NCBI GenBank assembly: GCA_002917075.1
Contig: NTMA01000020.1
Span: 310,001-374,000, forward strand
Direction of reading: 5' to 3'
Length of the DNA stretch: 64,000 bases
Source of the DNA: Hawksworthiomyces lignivorus
Lineage: Eukaryota; Ascomycota; Sordariomycetes; Ophiostomatales; Ophiostomataceae
This document shows positions 23,286-33,959 of this stretch, in pieces (within the stretch, counting starts at the first letter, position 1; each line of letters starts with the position of its first letter). The translations under genes were made by a program, and so were the position numbers. The notes under the pieces were generated by a model. It was not told the origin of the DNA. It saw nothing but the letters and a program-made list of their open reading frames with translations, and did no database searches.

Positions 23286-26129
23286 ATGTCACAGGCCAGC
23301 AAAAAGGGCGCCGGTGCCCGCGGCAAGAAAGCCGGCGGCAAAGGCCATGCAGACGAAAAGGGCGAGGACGTGCTGCAGGCTGTGGTAAGTCTTTGTAGCG
23401 GGTCCTAGCCTTCGCCTGATGCGGTGGCTAGTGGTTTATAATGCTGTGTGGTGATGGGTGCGCCATTGTACTTGTGGAAGAGCGGAACAAGCTGACGGAT
23501 TTGTTTCTTCTTTTTCCTGGCGCTACGTCTACAGGTCCTCGCCGACTCTTTTCAAGACCGTTTCATGCCATTCACCATTGACAAGCCAAGAGTGAGCACA
23601 TTTCATGGCCTCATATCAGCATATCTTCCTGCGTTGCACTGACAATGCGTTTTCTCCTGCTCCAAGTGTCTGCTCCCGCTCGCAAATACACCCTTGATCG
23701 AATACACCCTCGAATATCTTGCCATGAATGGCGTCCAAGAAGTCTACATCTACTGCGGTGCGCACGCCGATCAGATCGAGAGCTACTTGGCCGCTTCGCC
23801 GCGCTGGGCCGCCGCGAGCAAGACCAACCCCTTCCAGTCGCTGGACCTGATCCGCGTCGGCCAGGCCACATCCCTCGGCGACTTCCTGCGCGATCTCGAC
23901 AAGAGAGGCATCATCGCCGGTGACTTTGTCCTCGTGCACGGCGACCTGGTCGCTAACGTTCCCCTCGACCCCGTCCTGGCCCGCCATCGCGCCCGCCGCG
24001 AGGCCAACCGCGATGCCATCATGACGCTGGTTCTGCGGGAGGCTGGCGACGATAGTGCCGGCGGCGGAGACCACCACACGCGAGCCCACGGCATCGAGCC
24101 GCTCTTCGTTCTCGACGCTACCTCGGGCCGTTGCCTCGAGTACAACGAGATGACTCCTCTCGACCGCCGCTCTGACCGCTTTCTGAACGTTGACCCCGCC
24201 TTCCTGGACCGTGCCGCCGACATCGAGGTCCGCGCCGACTTGATCGACTGCGGTATCGACATCTGCACCCCGGATGTCCTCGCACTGTGGACCGAGAGCT
24301 TCGACTGCGAGCTGCCGCGCAAAAACTTCCTGCACAACGTCCTCAAGGACTGGGAGCTGAACGGTAAGCTGATCTACGCCGACATTGTAACGGACCAGCC
24401 AAGTCCCGCAGCAGCAGCTACTTCTGTTAGCGGCGGCAGCTATGCCGCCCGCATCACCAGCCTGCAGTTGTACGATGCCGTCAGCCGCGACATCCTCAAC
24501 CGCTGGACTTACCCTTTGGTGCCCGACGCAAACCTGGTCGCCGGCCACTCTTACACCAGCATCCGGCGCCGCGTCGGCGGTGGTCGTCATAACGGTGGCA
24601 ACAATTTTGGCGTCGGAGTCTCTGTCGAGCGTGGCGTCACTGTCGATCCCTCTGCCACCGTGTCCAAGGCCGCACTGGGTCTCCACACCACCGTCGGCGC
24701 CGGCAGCGTCATTTCAGGAAGCACTCTGGGCCGCCGCTGTCGCATTGGTCGCAACGTCCGGATACACGACTGCTATCTGTGGGATGACGTTGTTGTCGGC
24801 GACAACACTGTCCTGACGCGGTCCATCCTCGCCTCCGGCGTCCACATCGGCAGCGGCTGCGTTCTGCCGTCGGGTTCTCTCCTTTCGTTTGGGGCCGCTG
24901 TCGGTGACAATGTTCAGCCGGGTAGAACCTCAACCTTTTCCAGCGCTGCTACCACTCTTTTCACAATATCACTTCTCAAATCCAATGGCAGCCGCGTAGC
25001 AGATGACGCGGCCATAGTCGGTGCTGGGGGCAAAGGTGCCACATATCGCTATTCAAGAGATGACGACGACGACGATGACGAAGACGAAGACAGCGACGCA
25101 ACCAACGCTGAGTCGCTGCAGCGGTCGCTGGTATACTCGACGGCTCATCTTAACCTCTCGACATCGTCCATCTCGAGCTTTGGATCTGATGGCGGCTTCG
25201 ACAACGATGAGGCTGTTTTCGACGATGATGAGGACGACGCCGACGGGGCAAAGAAGTCTGGCGCTGGTCTTCTCAGCGCCGACCGCGCAGGAGGTGAGCC
25301 GCGGGGATCGCGGTCGCGGCTGCCGTCTTTCACCTTCTTGGAGCAGGTAGGCTCACGGCTGTCGACGAGCGGCGGGTTCGCGGGCGGGTTCGCCGAGGGC
25401 GCCGGCAGCGCAGACGGCGTGGCCGCCGGAGGGAGCAGCTTCCACACCGACGCTGTCAACGGCCTCCTGGACGCCCTGCGGGACGATGCCAGCGGCGACT
25501 TTGAGTCTGCCCGCCTCGAGTTCATGGGCCTGCGCCTCTCTACCGACGCCTCTGATGGCGCTGTCCGCCGTGCGGTCGCGGCCGCCTTCGCCCGGCGCGC
25601 TGCCGAGCTGTCGCTACCGGTGAGTGAAAGCGGCGAGGGCGAAGGGCAGGGCCTGGACGCGTCCAAGGCTGCCGAGCGGGCCGTCAAGAGCAAGCGCGGC
25701 GCTGCCAAGTTTGTGCGCGATGTTGGCGTCGGCGGCGGGTCCATCGTCGACGAGCAGGTCGAGTTCGTCCTAGCTCTGCAGCGCACGCTAGTGGGACTGC
25801 GCATCCGGGACGAGCAAGAGGCCGGTGCCGGCAAGAGCAAGGCCCAGGGCGCCCCCGCGCCCGGCACGCTGCTGGCTGCCCTGCTGCAGCAGCTGTACGA
25901 CAACGATGTGCTAGAGGAGGAGGGCATCCTGAGCTGGTGGGGCGATAAGCGGGCCACCGTGGGTGGCAGCAGCGACGGCGGCGACAGCAGCATGGCGGGC
26001 GCACGGGAGCGGTGCCGCGTGCTGGTGGAGTGGCTGGAGACGGCGGAGGAGGACGACAGCAGCGACGATGACGACGACGACGACGAAGACGACGACGACG
26101 ATGAAGAAGAGACCGAGGATGATGATTAG
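23286..26129 (+). CDS. GCD6: Translation initiation factor eIF2B subunit epsilon
   Basis: Three exons: 23286-23384, 23535-23591 and 23667-26129, giving 872 residues with consistent phase. Domains: a basic Lys/Gly-rich N-terminus; a nucleotidyltransferase-like domain from DVLQAVVLADSF through KPRCLLPLANTPLIEYTLE (about 30-270); left-handed beta-helix hexapeptide repeats (about 360-470, VDPSATV, IGRNVRIHDCYLWDDV); an acidic linker; and a C-terminal W2/HEAT domain (about 700-840) with the AA-box feature LYDNDVLEEEGILSWW and LVEWLE. It is the catalytic subunit of the five-part guanine nucleotide exchange factor that recycles eIF2-GDP to eIF2-GTP in the cytosol and is the target of eIF2alpha-phosphate control. 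Length exceeds the usual 700-750 residues, mainly through a low-complexity acidic/Ser linker (about 500-600) and a final tail made almost only of Asp and Glu. Confidence 0.96.
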
Positions 26130-26869
26130 CGGGTGTACCTTTTCCACCACGTTCACTTCGTCATCGACGAAGAGGTCCTTGAACGGGCTGCGGCAAACGC
26201 CAAGGTGAGAGACCATGCTCTTCGCTCGACCTTCCTTCAGTGCAGGGCCAGCAAAAACCGGGCGGCATATTAGACTTGCTTGGTGTTTTACCTTTTCATG
26301 AGTGGCTTCCACCACTGGAAGGGGATACAGGAGCCGCCGAACCTCAATAGAATAGGTTTGTCGATGGCCCAGGACACAGAAAAATTCGGGTTTCTTAAAG
26401 GATTTTAAAAGCATCGTGGATAGATTTTCAATTTCTTTCCTTGTTTCCTTTTTTCAAAGGTACTCCTGTAGACCGATACAAATAAAACTAAAATAAAAAA
26501 GAGAATGAGAATAATGTACAGGAGCTTTCTCGAGTCTTCTGAATTTGCCTCTGAGCATTCGTCGTCAGAACTTGAGCGTCAGCCGATCGAGATGAACGGT
26601 AAGAAAACCTTTATTGAAACCCATTTCTCGACTGCTTTTTTGCTTGTTTGTTGTTTTGAAATTTCTGATACAGAGAAAGCCGATTCCTGACGCCTTGCTT
26701 ATGCAAAAATATACAAAAAGGAAAATAAAAAAAGAAGAGACTCTCTGTGCACCAAAATAGACCGGATCCCTCCTCCTCCTCCCTTTCTATTCTAATCGCA
26801 TATCTCTCTTCGTCCCATTACCTTTTTCCGCCCCCCCTAAAATCTCATCCTTCCCTCCAATCCTCTTTT
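26130..26869. other. Convergent 3' flanks of eIF2B epsilon and POM152
   Basis: It is AT-rich with oligo-A and AATAAA-like strings near 26481, on the sense side for the eIF2B gene. Small open frames carry no signal. It most likely holds the two facing 3' UTRs. Confidence 0.5.
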
Positions 26870-29800
26870 TCACTTGCCCTTGAGCCCGCCGTCCGCGCCG
26901 CCCACCTCGGCCCCGCGCTGCGTTGAGAACGCGCAGTAACGGTCCTTAACGGCGACGACCTCGTACGTGCCCTCCTGGCTGGTGCGGATGACCTTGCGGT
27001 GCTCGTACGAGATGTCGTGGCGCGTCTCGAGCACGTGGCTGCGCTGGCTGTGGCCGCCGCCGCTGCCACCGCGGCCGCGCGGGCCGGCGTTGGTGCTGCG
27101 CGTGTAGGTAAACTCGAAGGGCGGGGTGCCGCCGAACTCGAGCACCATCTCGGCGGCGCCGCCCTCGTGGATGTCGACGCGCGCGGTGCGGCCCTGGGAC
27201 ACGCGCACCGAGGGCAGCGGGTGGATGATGCGCGTCAGGTTGACGGCGGCGCGGCACTCGGAGGCCTTGTCGGTGACACCCGTGACGACGAACCGGCCGG
27301 GGCTCTCGGCCACGCGGCGGAACGTCGTCGTGGTCGAGCTGCCGCGCCGCGCCACACCCTCAAACGTGTACCACACGTCAAACGGCGGCGTGCCCGACAG
27401 CGTGTAGCTGATGCGCTCGCCCACGCAGTAATCCACGCGCGACTCCAGCGCGTAGATGGCCGGCGCCTCGAACAACTGCACCTGGACGGAGGCCGCGGTG
27501 GCCGCCGACGCGGATCCGCTGCCGGCACCGCCCGCGCCGAGGGCCCCGCTGCCACCCACCAGATCGTCCGTCTTCTGCTGGCAGCCGCGGGCGTCGCGCA
27601 CCTTGCGGATGCGGATCTGCTGCGTGCCCGGGCGCAGGTGCTGGCGCGGGATCTGCAGCTGGTACGTGTGGGTCATGATGGCCGGCACGCGGTAGGTCTC
27701 GGCGACGGCACCGCTCTGGTGCTTGACCTCGATCTCGACGTAAAAGGGCGGCACGCCCGTCAGCACCATGGGGATGCGCTCCTCGTTGTCCTGCTCGGCC
27801 ATGCAGTACTTGAACGACTGGCCGGCCTTGGCGAACACGGCCGTTGGCTTGGCGTACACGGTCTGCTGGAGGACCAGCTGGTTGGAGCTCGCGCCCTTGA
27901 ACCCGGAGGCAGGCCGATTGCTGTTATAAAGGCTGTCGGCCGGCGGGGCGAACTCGTACCGGTACGTACCGGCTTTGCTGGTATCCATCTGGATGGAGGC
28001 GCGGCCCAGAGCGGCGTCTAAGTTCTTGTGGATCAACGAGCTCTGCGTGCCCTTGGCCGGCTTGTGGCGGACGTTGTACTCTACATGGTACGGCGGCGAA
28101 CCTGCAACAAAAAAAGGTTATGTTAGCGGATCATGCATTTTCATAAAAAAAAAAAGAAAAAAAAGGACGCACCTCTCAGATCGATCTCGAAGCCGTCAAT
28201 GTCGCCTTCGCAGACGTCCTGCTTGACAAACAGGCCCTCGGGCTGCTCCTGGATGGCGTCGGTGCGCACAAACGACAGCTGCGGCCGCGGGAACCAGTCG
28301 ACCTCAAAGGTGGAGGCGGTCTGGTCGACGACGCCAAGGCACTGGTTGTCGGAGACGTCGGCGATCTCGTAGCGGCCGCGCTCGCGGACCTCGAGGAAGT
28401 CGTTGCCCGAGCTGAGGGTGCGGCTGAGGAGCGGACCCTGGCGCAGCGGCTTGCCGTCCTCGCCGACCTCGGTGCCCAGGTTGTGGTAGGCCACCTTCCA
28501 GGGCCCCTCGCCGGTGAGGCGGAGGGGCAGGCGCACGGGGGCGTCCTCGACGACGAGGACGCGGCGCTTGCTCTCGATGAGGCCAAAGGCGGCGCGCGGG
28601 CGCTGGCGGCGCACGGAGATCTTGAGCTCGCCGCCCGAGTTCTGCAAGAAGTTGCGGCAGCCGCTGCGGTCGTGCACGCTCGTGAGGGCCAGAGTGTACT
28701 CGCCGCCCTGGACCAGGGGCGGGGTCTCGATGCGGTAGCGGTGGCCGTCGATGTTCTCCTGCTTGAAGGACTTGCGCTTGCCCTCGTGCAGCAGCACGTA
28801 CTCGAGCGCAAAGGGCGCCTCGCCCGACAGGACGACGTCGACGCCGACGGCGTCCTGTAGACAGGCGTTGGCCTTGCCGGTGGGGTGGTCGATGGCGGCG
28901 CGGGCGGCGGGCTTGACGTTCTGCTCAAGGGCCATCTCAGGTCCCGTGAGCGGCTGGGCCTTGTAGACGGCGTCGTCGATAGAGCGGAAGATGTAGCGGT
29001 GGTTGCCGGCGACGCGCGGCACGAGCTCCAGCTGGGTGCGCATGCCGGCGACCTGGACCTTCTCGTGGCGGACGACGCCGTTGGAGCTGACGTCGTAGCG
29101 GATGAGGAAGGGCGGGGTGCCGACCAGGTCCAGGTCAACACGCAGGCCGATGGAGTTGCCGCCGCAGCTATCGGGGATGCCCTCGGAGCGAACGGACAGC
29201 TTGGGCTCCAGCGGGTTGAGCAGCAGGCACGACGAGGGCTCCTGCACCTCGCCCTCGCACGAGTCGGAGGACACGGACTTGAGCGTGTAGAGGCCCGGGG
29301 TGGAGATGGTAGGCAGGTCGTCTGCGTGGCGGGCGTGGAAGGTCTCGGTGGACACGACGTCGCCGTGGTCGCCGCTCTTGGTGAGCGAGTCGATGGGCGA
29401 GAACTGCCAGGTCAGCGTGTGCACGGTGCCGTCGTCGGGGCGGCGGACGCCCGGGATCTCGTAGCGGACGGGCAGGTTGGTGGATTTACCGCGGGCGACC
29501 TTGAGTGGCTGGCGCAGGTCGCAGCCCTGCAGCCGGATGCGCGGGCGCTCGCGGACTAGGAAGTTCTGGACGAGGTGCTTGGGCGGGCGCGGGCGCACCT
29601 CGTGGTCCTCGATCTGCTCGTTGTACTTGGCCACGTTGCCAAAGGCGTCATGCACCTCGTCGATGGAGTACTGCCACTCGCCGCCGACGTGCATTGTCTC
29701 GTTCAGGCCCACGGTGACGCGGCGAGACCGGGCCCACGAGATGTCCGAGTCGCCTTCGGTCGGGATGTTGGCCACGACGATGGTGTCCGACTCGAGGGCG

Positions 29801-31140
29801 TCCTGAGGCGAGCCCAGCGACGACGAAGACAGCGAGGCCGGCGACCGAGCGGGCACGGTGCCCAGCAGAGGCGACGAAAACCCCTCGGGCTGCAGGCTCT
29901 GAAAGTGAAAGCTGTGGTCCTTGCCGTTGATGGTGCGGCTGTAGACGATCTTCAAGGGAGGCGTGCCGTCCACTTCGAGGAGCAGGTCAGACAGGTCACC
30001 GTGGCAGCGCGTGATGGGGCCGGAAGAAGAAGACGAGGAGGACCAGGGAGACTGCTTCGAGGACAAAGGTCCGCCGCTCACTCTAGCGCTCGGGCAGGTC
30101 ACGACAAACGTAAAGGGGCTGGGCCGCTGCACGTCTAATTTGTACTCGTCCAGCACGCGGCCGAGGCGGTAGGCGCCCGTCTTCTTGACGGGAACCTCGT
30201 ATTGGACGGCAGAGAGCGCGCCGTCGGTGCTCTGCTCTTGGCGCTTGACTAGCCGGGAGATATCGCGGAGCTGGGCCTTTGTGAGCTTGATGGTCTCCTC
30301 CTCGTTCGTGTCCAGATCGATGCGCACGAGGACGACTTCGGCCGGGATGGTGGCATTCAAGTAGAGAGGCAGGAGCGCCGAGTTGGAGGCCGTGCCTCCG
30401 GCCGGGCCACTGATGCAGAATGGCAGACCGTTGGGGTTGAGCACGGCCGAGCCCTCGGGCAGGATATTGATAATCTGCCTGCCGGAAATAAGAGATGAGT
30501 TCTGCAAGATGCTAGACGTCTTGACGTAGTGCTCGGATATGGACAGTTCGCGGTCGTAGAAGATCTTCAGGATGCCCAGGAACCATGCATGCCAGGGGAC
30601 GCCAATGTTGAACATCATCAGGTAGTCGGTCATGACGTGGCAGAGGAACAAGAAGATGACGACGGGCTGCGAGATCTCCAGCCATGGTATGCGCATCTCT
30701 GGGAGGCCAAACAAGAAGACAAAATCCAGGGAGATCCATTTGAGGAACAGCCAGAAGGACTCGCCATTGTCCTCGATCAGCTGCACCCAGTCGTAGCATT
30801 TCCAGGCGATGAGGCCGATGTAGAGGGCTACCGCATAGAAGCGCTGGGTCGGGGCGTCGATGATGTCGAGGGAGATGACGGGCCCGCCATTGCCGCCTCC
30901 AGACGAGCCGCCTGGACCGCCTGGGCCGCCTCCACCACCGTCGTCTCCGCCTCTGCTGCCTCGTGACGATGCTCCAGATGATCGTGCAGAGGCGAACAAT
31001 TTAGAGGGCGAAGAAGATCGTTTTCGAATGTCGGCAGAAGGACTGGGAGATGGGGTCGGAGGAGCGCCATTACGAGCTACCTTGACGGTGCCCGGTGTCT
31101 GGGGAAACGCGCCGGAGCGCACTCGAGGCGTTTCGCTCAT
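26870..31140 (-). CDS. POM152: Nuclear pore membrane protein POM152
   Basis: Two exons: 31140-28173 and 28101-26870, with a 71-bp intron (gtgcgt...gcag), giving 1399 residues, close to the yeast length of 1337. A disordered, Ser/Gly-rich N-terminus (about 1-95) faces the pore. Then come three hydrophobic segments at about 101-119, 129-147 and 158-180, followed by a very long lumenal part made of repeated Ig-like/cadherin-like strands; the recurring pattern GTPPF or GxPPF-x(5-8)-Y is visible many times. POM152 forms the lumenal ring that anchors the nuclear pore in the pore membrane. The exon junction restores [13 protein letters not shown], which is one of these repeats and supports the splice. 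It is divergent from the UCH gene with a 711-bp shared promoter. Confidence 0.95.
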
Positions 31141-31851
31141 GGCATCCCCAGCCTACGGAAGGGCGGTGTGAGAGAGTTCGGGTAACGGTGAAAAGTGGTC
31201 GTCGAAGTTGGACCGACAGGGGAGGAAAGGGAATCGGTCGGATCGAGATGTATCTTCAGAATCGAGCTAGGTATAATACATTTCCTGAAAGAAACACGTC
31301 CTAATCTGCAAGCAGTAGATTTATTTCGTATATGTACAGCTGTCTAAGCCCGTGTGAGTTGCGTGGCTGGCGTGAAAGCAAGAAGCTGTTCTTTTCTTGT
31401 GAAGCTGTCTCCATTCACGTCGAGACGCGCTGCAATAATATTTTGCAAGATGCTCTCCCAGGTGAGCTGTGATTGGCCCAGAGCTAGGGAAGGAGCCTAG
31501 CAAAGTGGGTCGCCGCTACCGTGCTATTACAGTTCGATAAACAGTGTATGCACTGTTCATTGAACTGTATATCTAACACAAGCAGCAAACGAGGCGACAA
31601 AGCTATGCAGCTCACACAGCACAACGAGGCAGACTGCTTAAGATGCAATTCTGCTGGTAACAGGAGACAATGAGAGTCAGTCGTCATGTGTCAGATGAAC
31701 CAATATCTCTCTATAGCTCTTCCACTCTCCTGAGGAGAACGTCGCCCGCCTAGGAGACAGCCTTTCTCTTGGCGCGCAGCTATCCAGTATTAGCACATCC
31801 ATATTGGCGGAGCAGCTGAGACAGCCAAAGAACAGGGCTTAATTTTCTGTC
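31141..31851. promoter_or_regulatory. Shared divergent promoter of POM152 and the UCH hydrolase gene
   Basis: A 711-bp space between two start codons that point away from each other. No coding frame of note. AT-rich patches (for example TATAATACATTT near 31271) could hold start sites. The two genes may share regulation, but no specific factor site is clear. Confidence 0.5.
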
Positions 31852-33483
31852 ATGGCTCGCAGGAAGGCTGTCGGCAGCCCGCTGCAGCCTTCCAAGAGGG
31901 CTCGAGTGGCGGAGAACGGGGTTCATGAAGACAGTCCAGCTGAAGACACAGCAACCGCAGAGGCTGTGGTGACGGTAGATTCGCCTCCTCAACACCGTGT
32001 GCTGGGACGCCGTGCGGCTGCCGCCAAGTCTGCTGCCTCAACGGCAGCTCTGGCGCTCGAAGACACCGCTGCTGCGTCTGTGCCCTCACGGGACACAATT
32101 CACGAGAAGCTGTTTGCGCCGATTTCCCAGGAAGAGCTCGAAGCCTGGCAAGGCTGGACTGATATTGAATCGGAGCCGGTATGTTGCGTAGATGTTTCAG
32201 GATCTTTCGGTCTCTTGCATCTTTTTATGGATGTTTGCTTTTACTGATTCTTCATTGCAGGCCTTCTTCAACTTCATTCTCAGCGAGCTGGGTGTCCATG
32301 ATGCTATGATCCACGAGCTCTTTGGGGTCGATGAGACGTCCATGGTGCATCTTGAGTAGGTCCTCCGAGCTTCTTTTCTTTCTCAATATTGGGGTTGTGA
32401 TGCTTTTGTTTCAGTTATTTCAGTTACTTCAGTTCAATACATTGCTGACTACTTCAGAAATCCGATCGGCATGATTTTCTTGTACCGATTTGTGGAGGAG
32501 GACGAGAACGAAGTCCGCGAAGACTGCCCCGACAATCTCTGGTTTGCAAATCAGGTACAACCATACCGTGCTTCTCATGCCCCCTCCATGTCGTGCAGTA
32601 TTCTAACCCGTCAGCAGACCACATCCAATGCCTGCGGCACCATCGCCATGCTCAACATTGCTATGAACTGCGACCGCCTCCGCCTGGGCGCCAACTTGGC
32701 GCGCTTCAAGGCGGCCACGCAGCACCTGCACCCGGCTCTGCGCGGCCACCTTCTGAGCACTGACGCCACTATTCGATCCACGCACAACTCGTTTGCCAGG
32801 TGAGTCTCTTCTTCTGGCACTGCGCGTCTTCCCTGATGAAATGGGCTAACGCAGCAGCGGACAGACGCCTCGACATGCTCATCTCCGACAGCAACCTGCG
32901 GGCCGAGTATGACGACCGCAACAAGAAGCAGAAGGGAGGCGGGTCGCGCAAGGCCAAGTCCTCGAAGAAGAAGAAGCTAGCCGCCGACGAAGAGGCCGCG
33001 TTCCACTTCATCGCCTACGTGCCCATGGGCCGAGACGTGTGGGAGCTGAATGGGATGCAGGAGCGGCCTCTGAAGCTGGGTAGGTGCACTCTTCCTTCCC
33101 CTTGGACCCCGGCAGGGTTGACACAAAATATTCTGGCTTGTCAGGAAACTAAACTATTGTTCAAAGGTTCCATTGACGAAGGCGGAGACTGGACGGCCAT
33201 GGCCCGGGAGCGCATCGCCGCGCGCATGGAGTCTTATGCCCAGTACGACGACACGCCCGTCTTCAGTCTGCTGGCGCTGTGCCACACGCCAAGCGGAGAC
33301 AGCAAGGCAGATACAGCTAGTGCTAGTGCTGGAGCCGACAACAACGAAGACGATGAGGACGTTCGCCGGGCTGCGGCCCGCAAGCGCGACTACACACCCG
33401 TTGTGCACCGCTGGGTCGAGATGCTAGCGGACAAGGGGGTGTTGCGGCGGCTAGCCACCGGGAAAGCAGAGGACGAGCCGTGA
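31852..33483 (+). CDS. UCH-family ubiquitin hydrolase (UCHL5/BAP1-like), altered catalytic Asp
   Basis: Six exons: 31852-32178, 32261-32355, 32458-32554, 32618-32799, 32865-33079, 33167-33483, giving 410 residues. The UCH (C12 peptidase) domain begins near W103 (WTDIESEPAFFNFIL). The oxyanion Gln is Q173 and the nucleophile C179 in NQTTSNACGTIAMLNIAMN; HNSFAR marks the crossover-loop side; the catalytic His is H281 in FHFIAYVP. The position expected to hold the catalytic Asp (ELDG in relatives) reads ELNG here, so N296 replaces Asp (codon AAT). A strongly basic insert (about residues 252-271, mostly Lys, Gly, Ser, Arg) precedes the His. A C-terminal part (from about 305) matches the UCHL5-type extension with WTAMARERIAARMESY. 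Family members cut ubiquitin from proteins at the proteasome or in chromatin complexes. An N-terminal basic stretch could direct nuclear import. Activity may be weakened. Confidence 0.9.
32410..32436 (+). repeat. Three 9-bp repeats with decoy splice acceptors inside a UCH gene intron
   Basis: TTCAGTTAT, TTCAGTTAC, TTCAGTTCA follow one another in the second intron. Each contains a CAG that could serve as an acceptor; the one that fits the protein is farther on at 32455-32457. Confidence 0.8.
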
Positions 33484-33917
33484 TGAGTCGGCCAGCTTGG
33501 TTGGGGCTGTGACTGCTACATGGAAAAATTCACGACAAATAGCTTTCTTCACTTTATGCTAGGCGTTTTGGGGTACAGACCAATAGAGGTCTTTGTGTGC
33601 AGTTGAAAAAAAAAAAAAAAAGGTAATATTGGTATTTTCGTTGCTCTTAGAACGAGGAAAATAATGCGTTCGCATCTATTGTTCTCTTTTCGGCTTCTAT
33701 TATTATAACTGGTGTATATACGAAAGACGCTGGAATATCAATGAAAATGGGAATAGAACGCTGCGCGCCATCCTGTCCGAGGCGCTTCTAAGACAATTGC
33801 AAGAACTAGAAAGACAAAAAAAGCCGTTTTGCTTCACATCTGCTGCTGGAGTAGACCCTCCAGTACTCATCCTCACTCGCATTTTTTCTGTGCTCTACTC
33901 ACTCTCTCACTCTTCCA

Positions 33918-33957
<40 letters not shown>

Positions 33958-33959
33958 CT
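33484..33959. other. Convergent 3' flanks with a CT microsatellite
   Basis: It lies between two facing stop codons. It is AT-rich with an A run near 33606-33620 and a (CT)n tract at 33922-33953 that ends a few bases beyond the F-box gene stop. No gene seen. Confidence 0.6.
33922..33953. repeat. (CT)16-type microsatellite
   Basis: Nearly perfect CT dinucleotides, in the 3' UTR of the F-box gene (GA on its sense strand). Confidence 0.9.

Noticed and set aside
23616..24686. 356-codon minus-strand frame
   Set aside because: Antisense to the eIF2B epsilon coding exon, which is certain.
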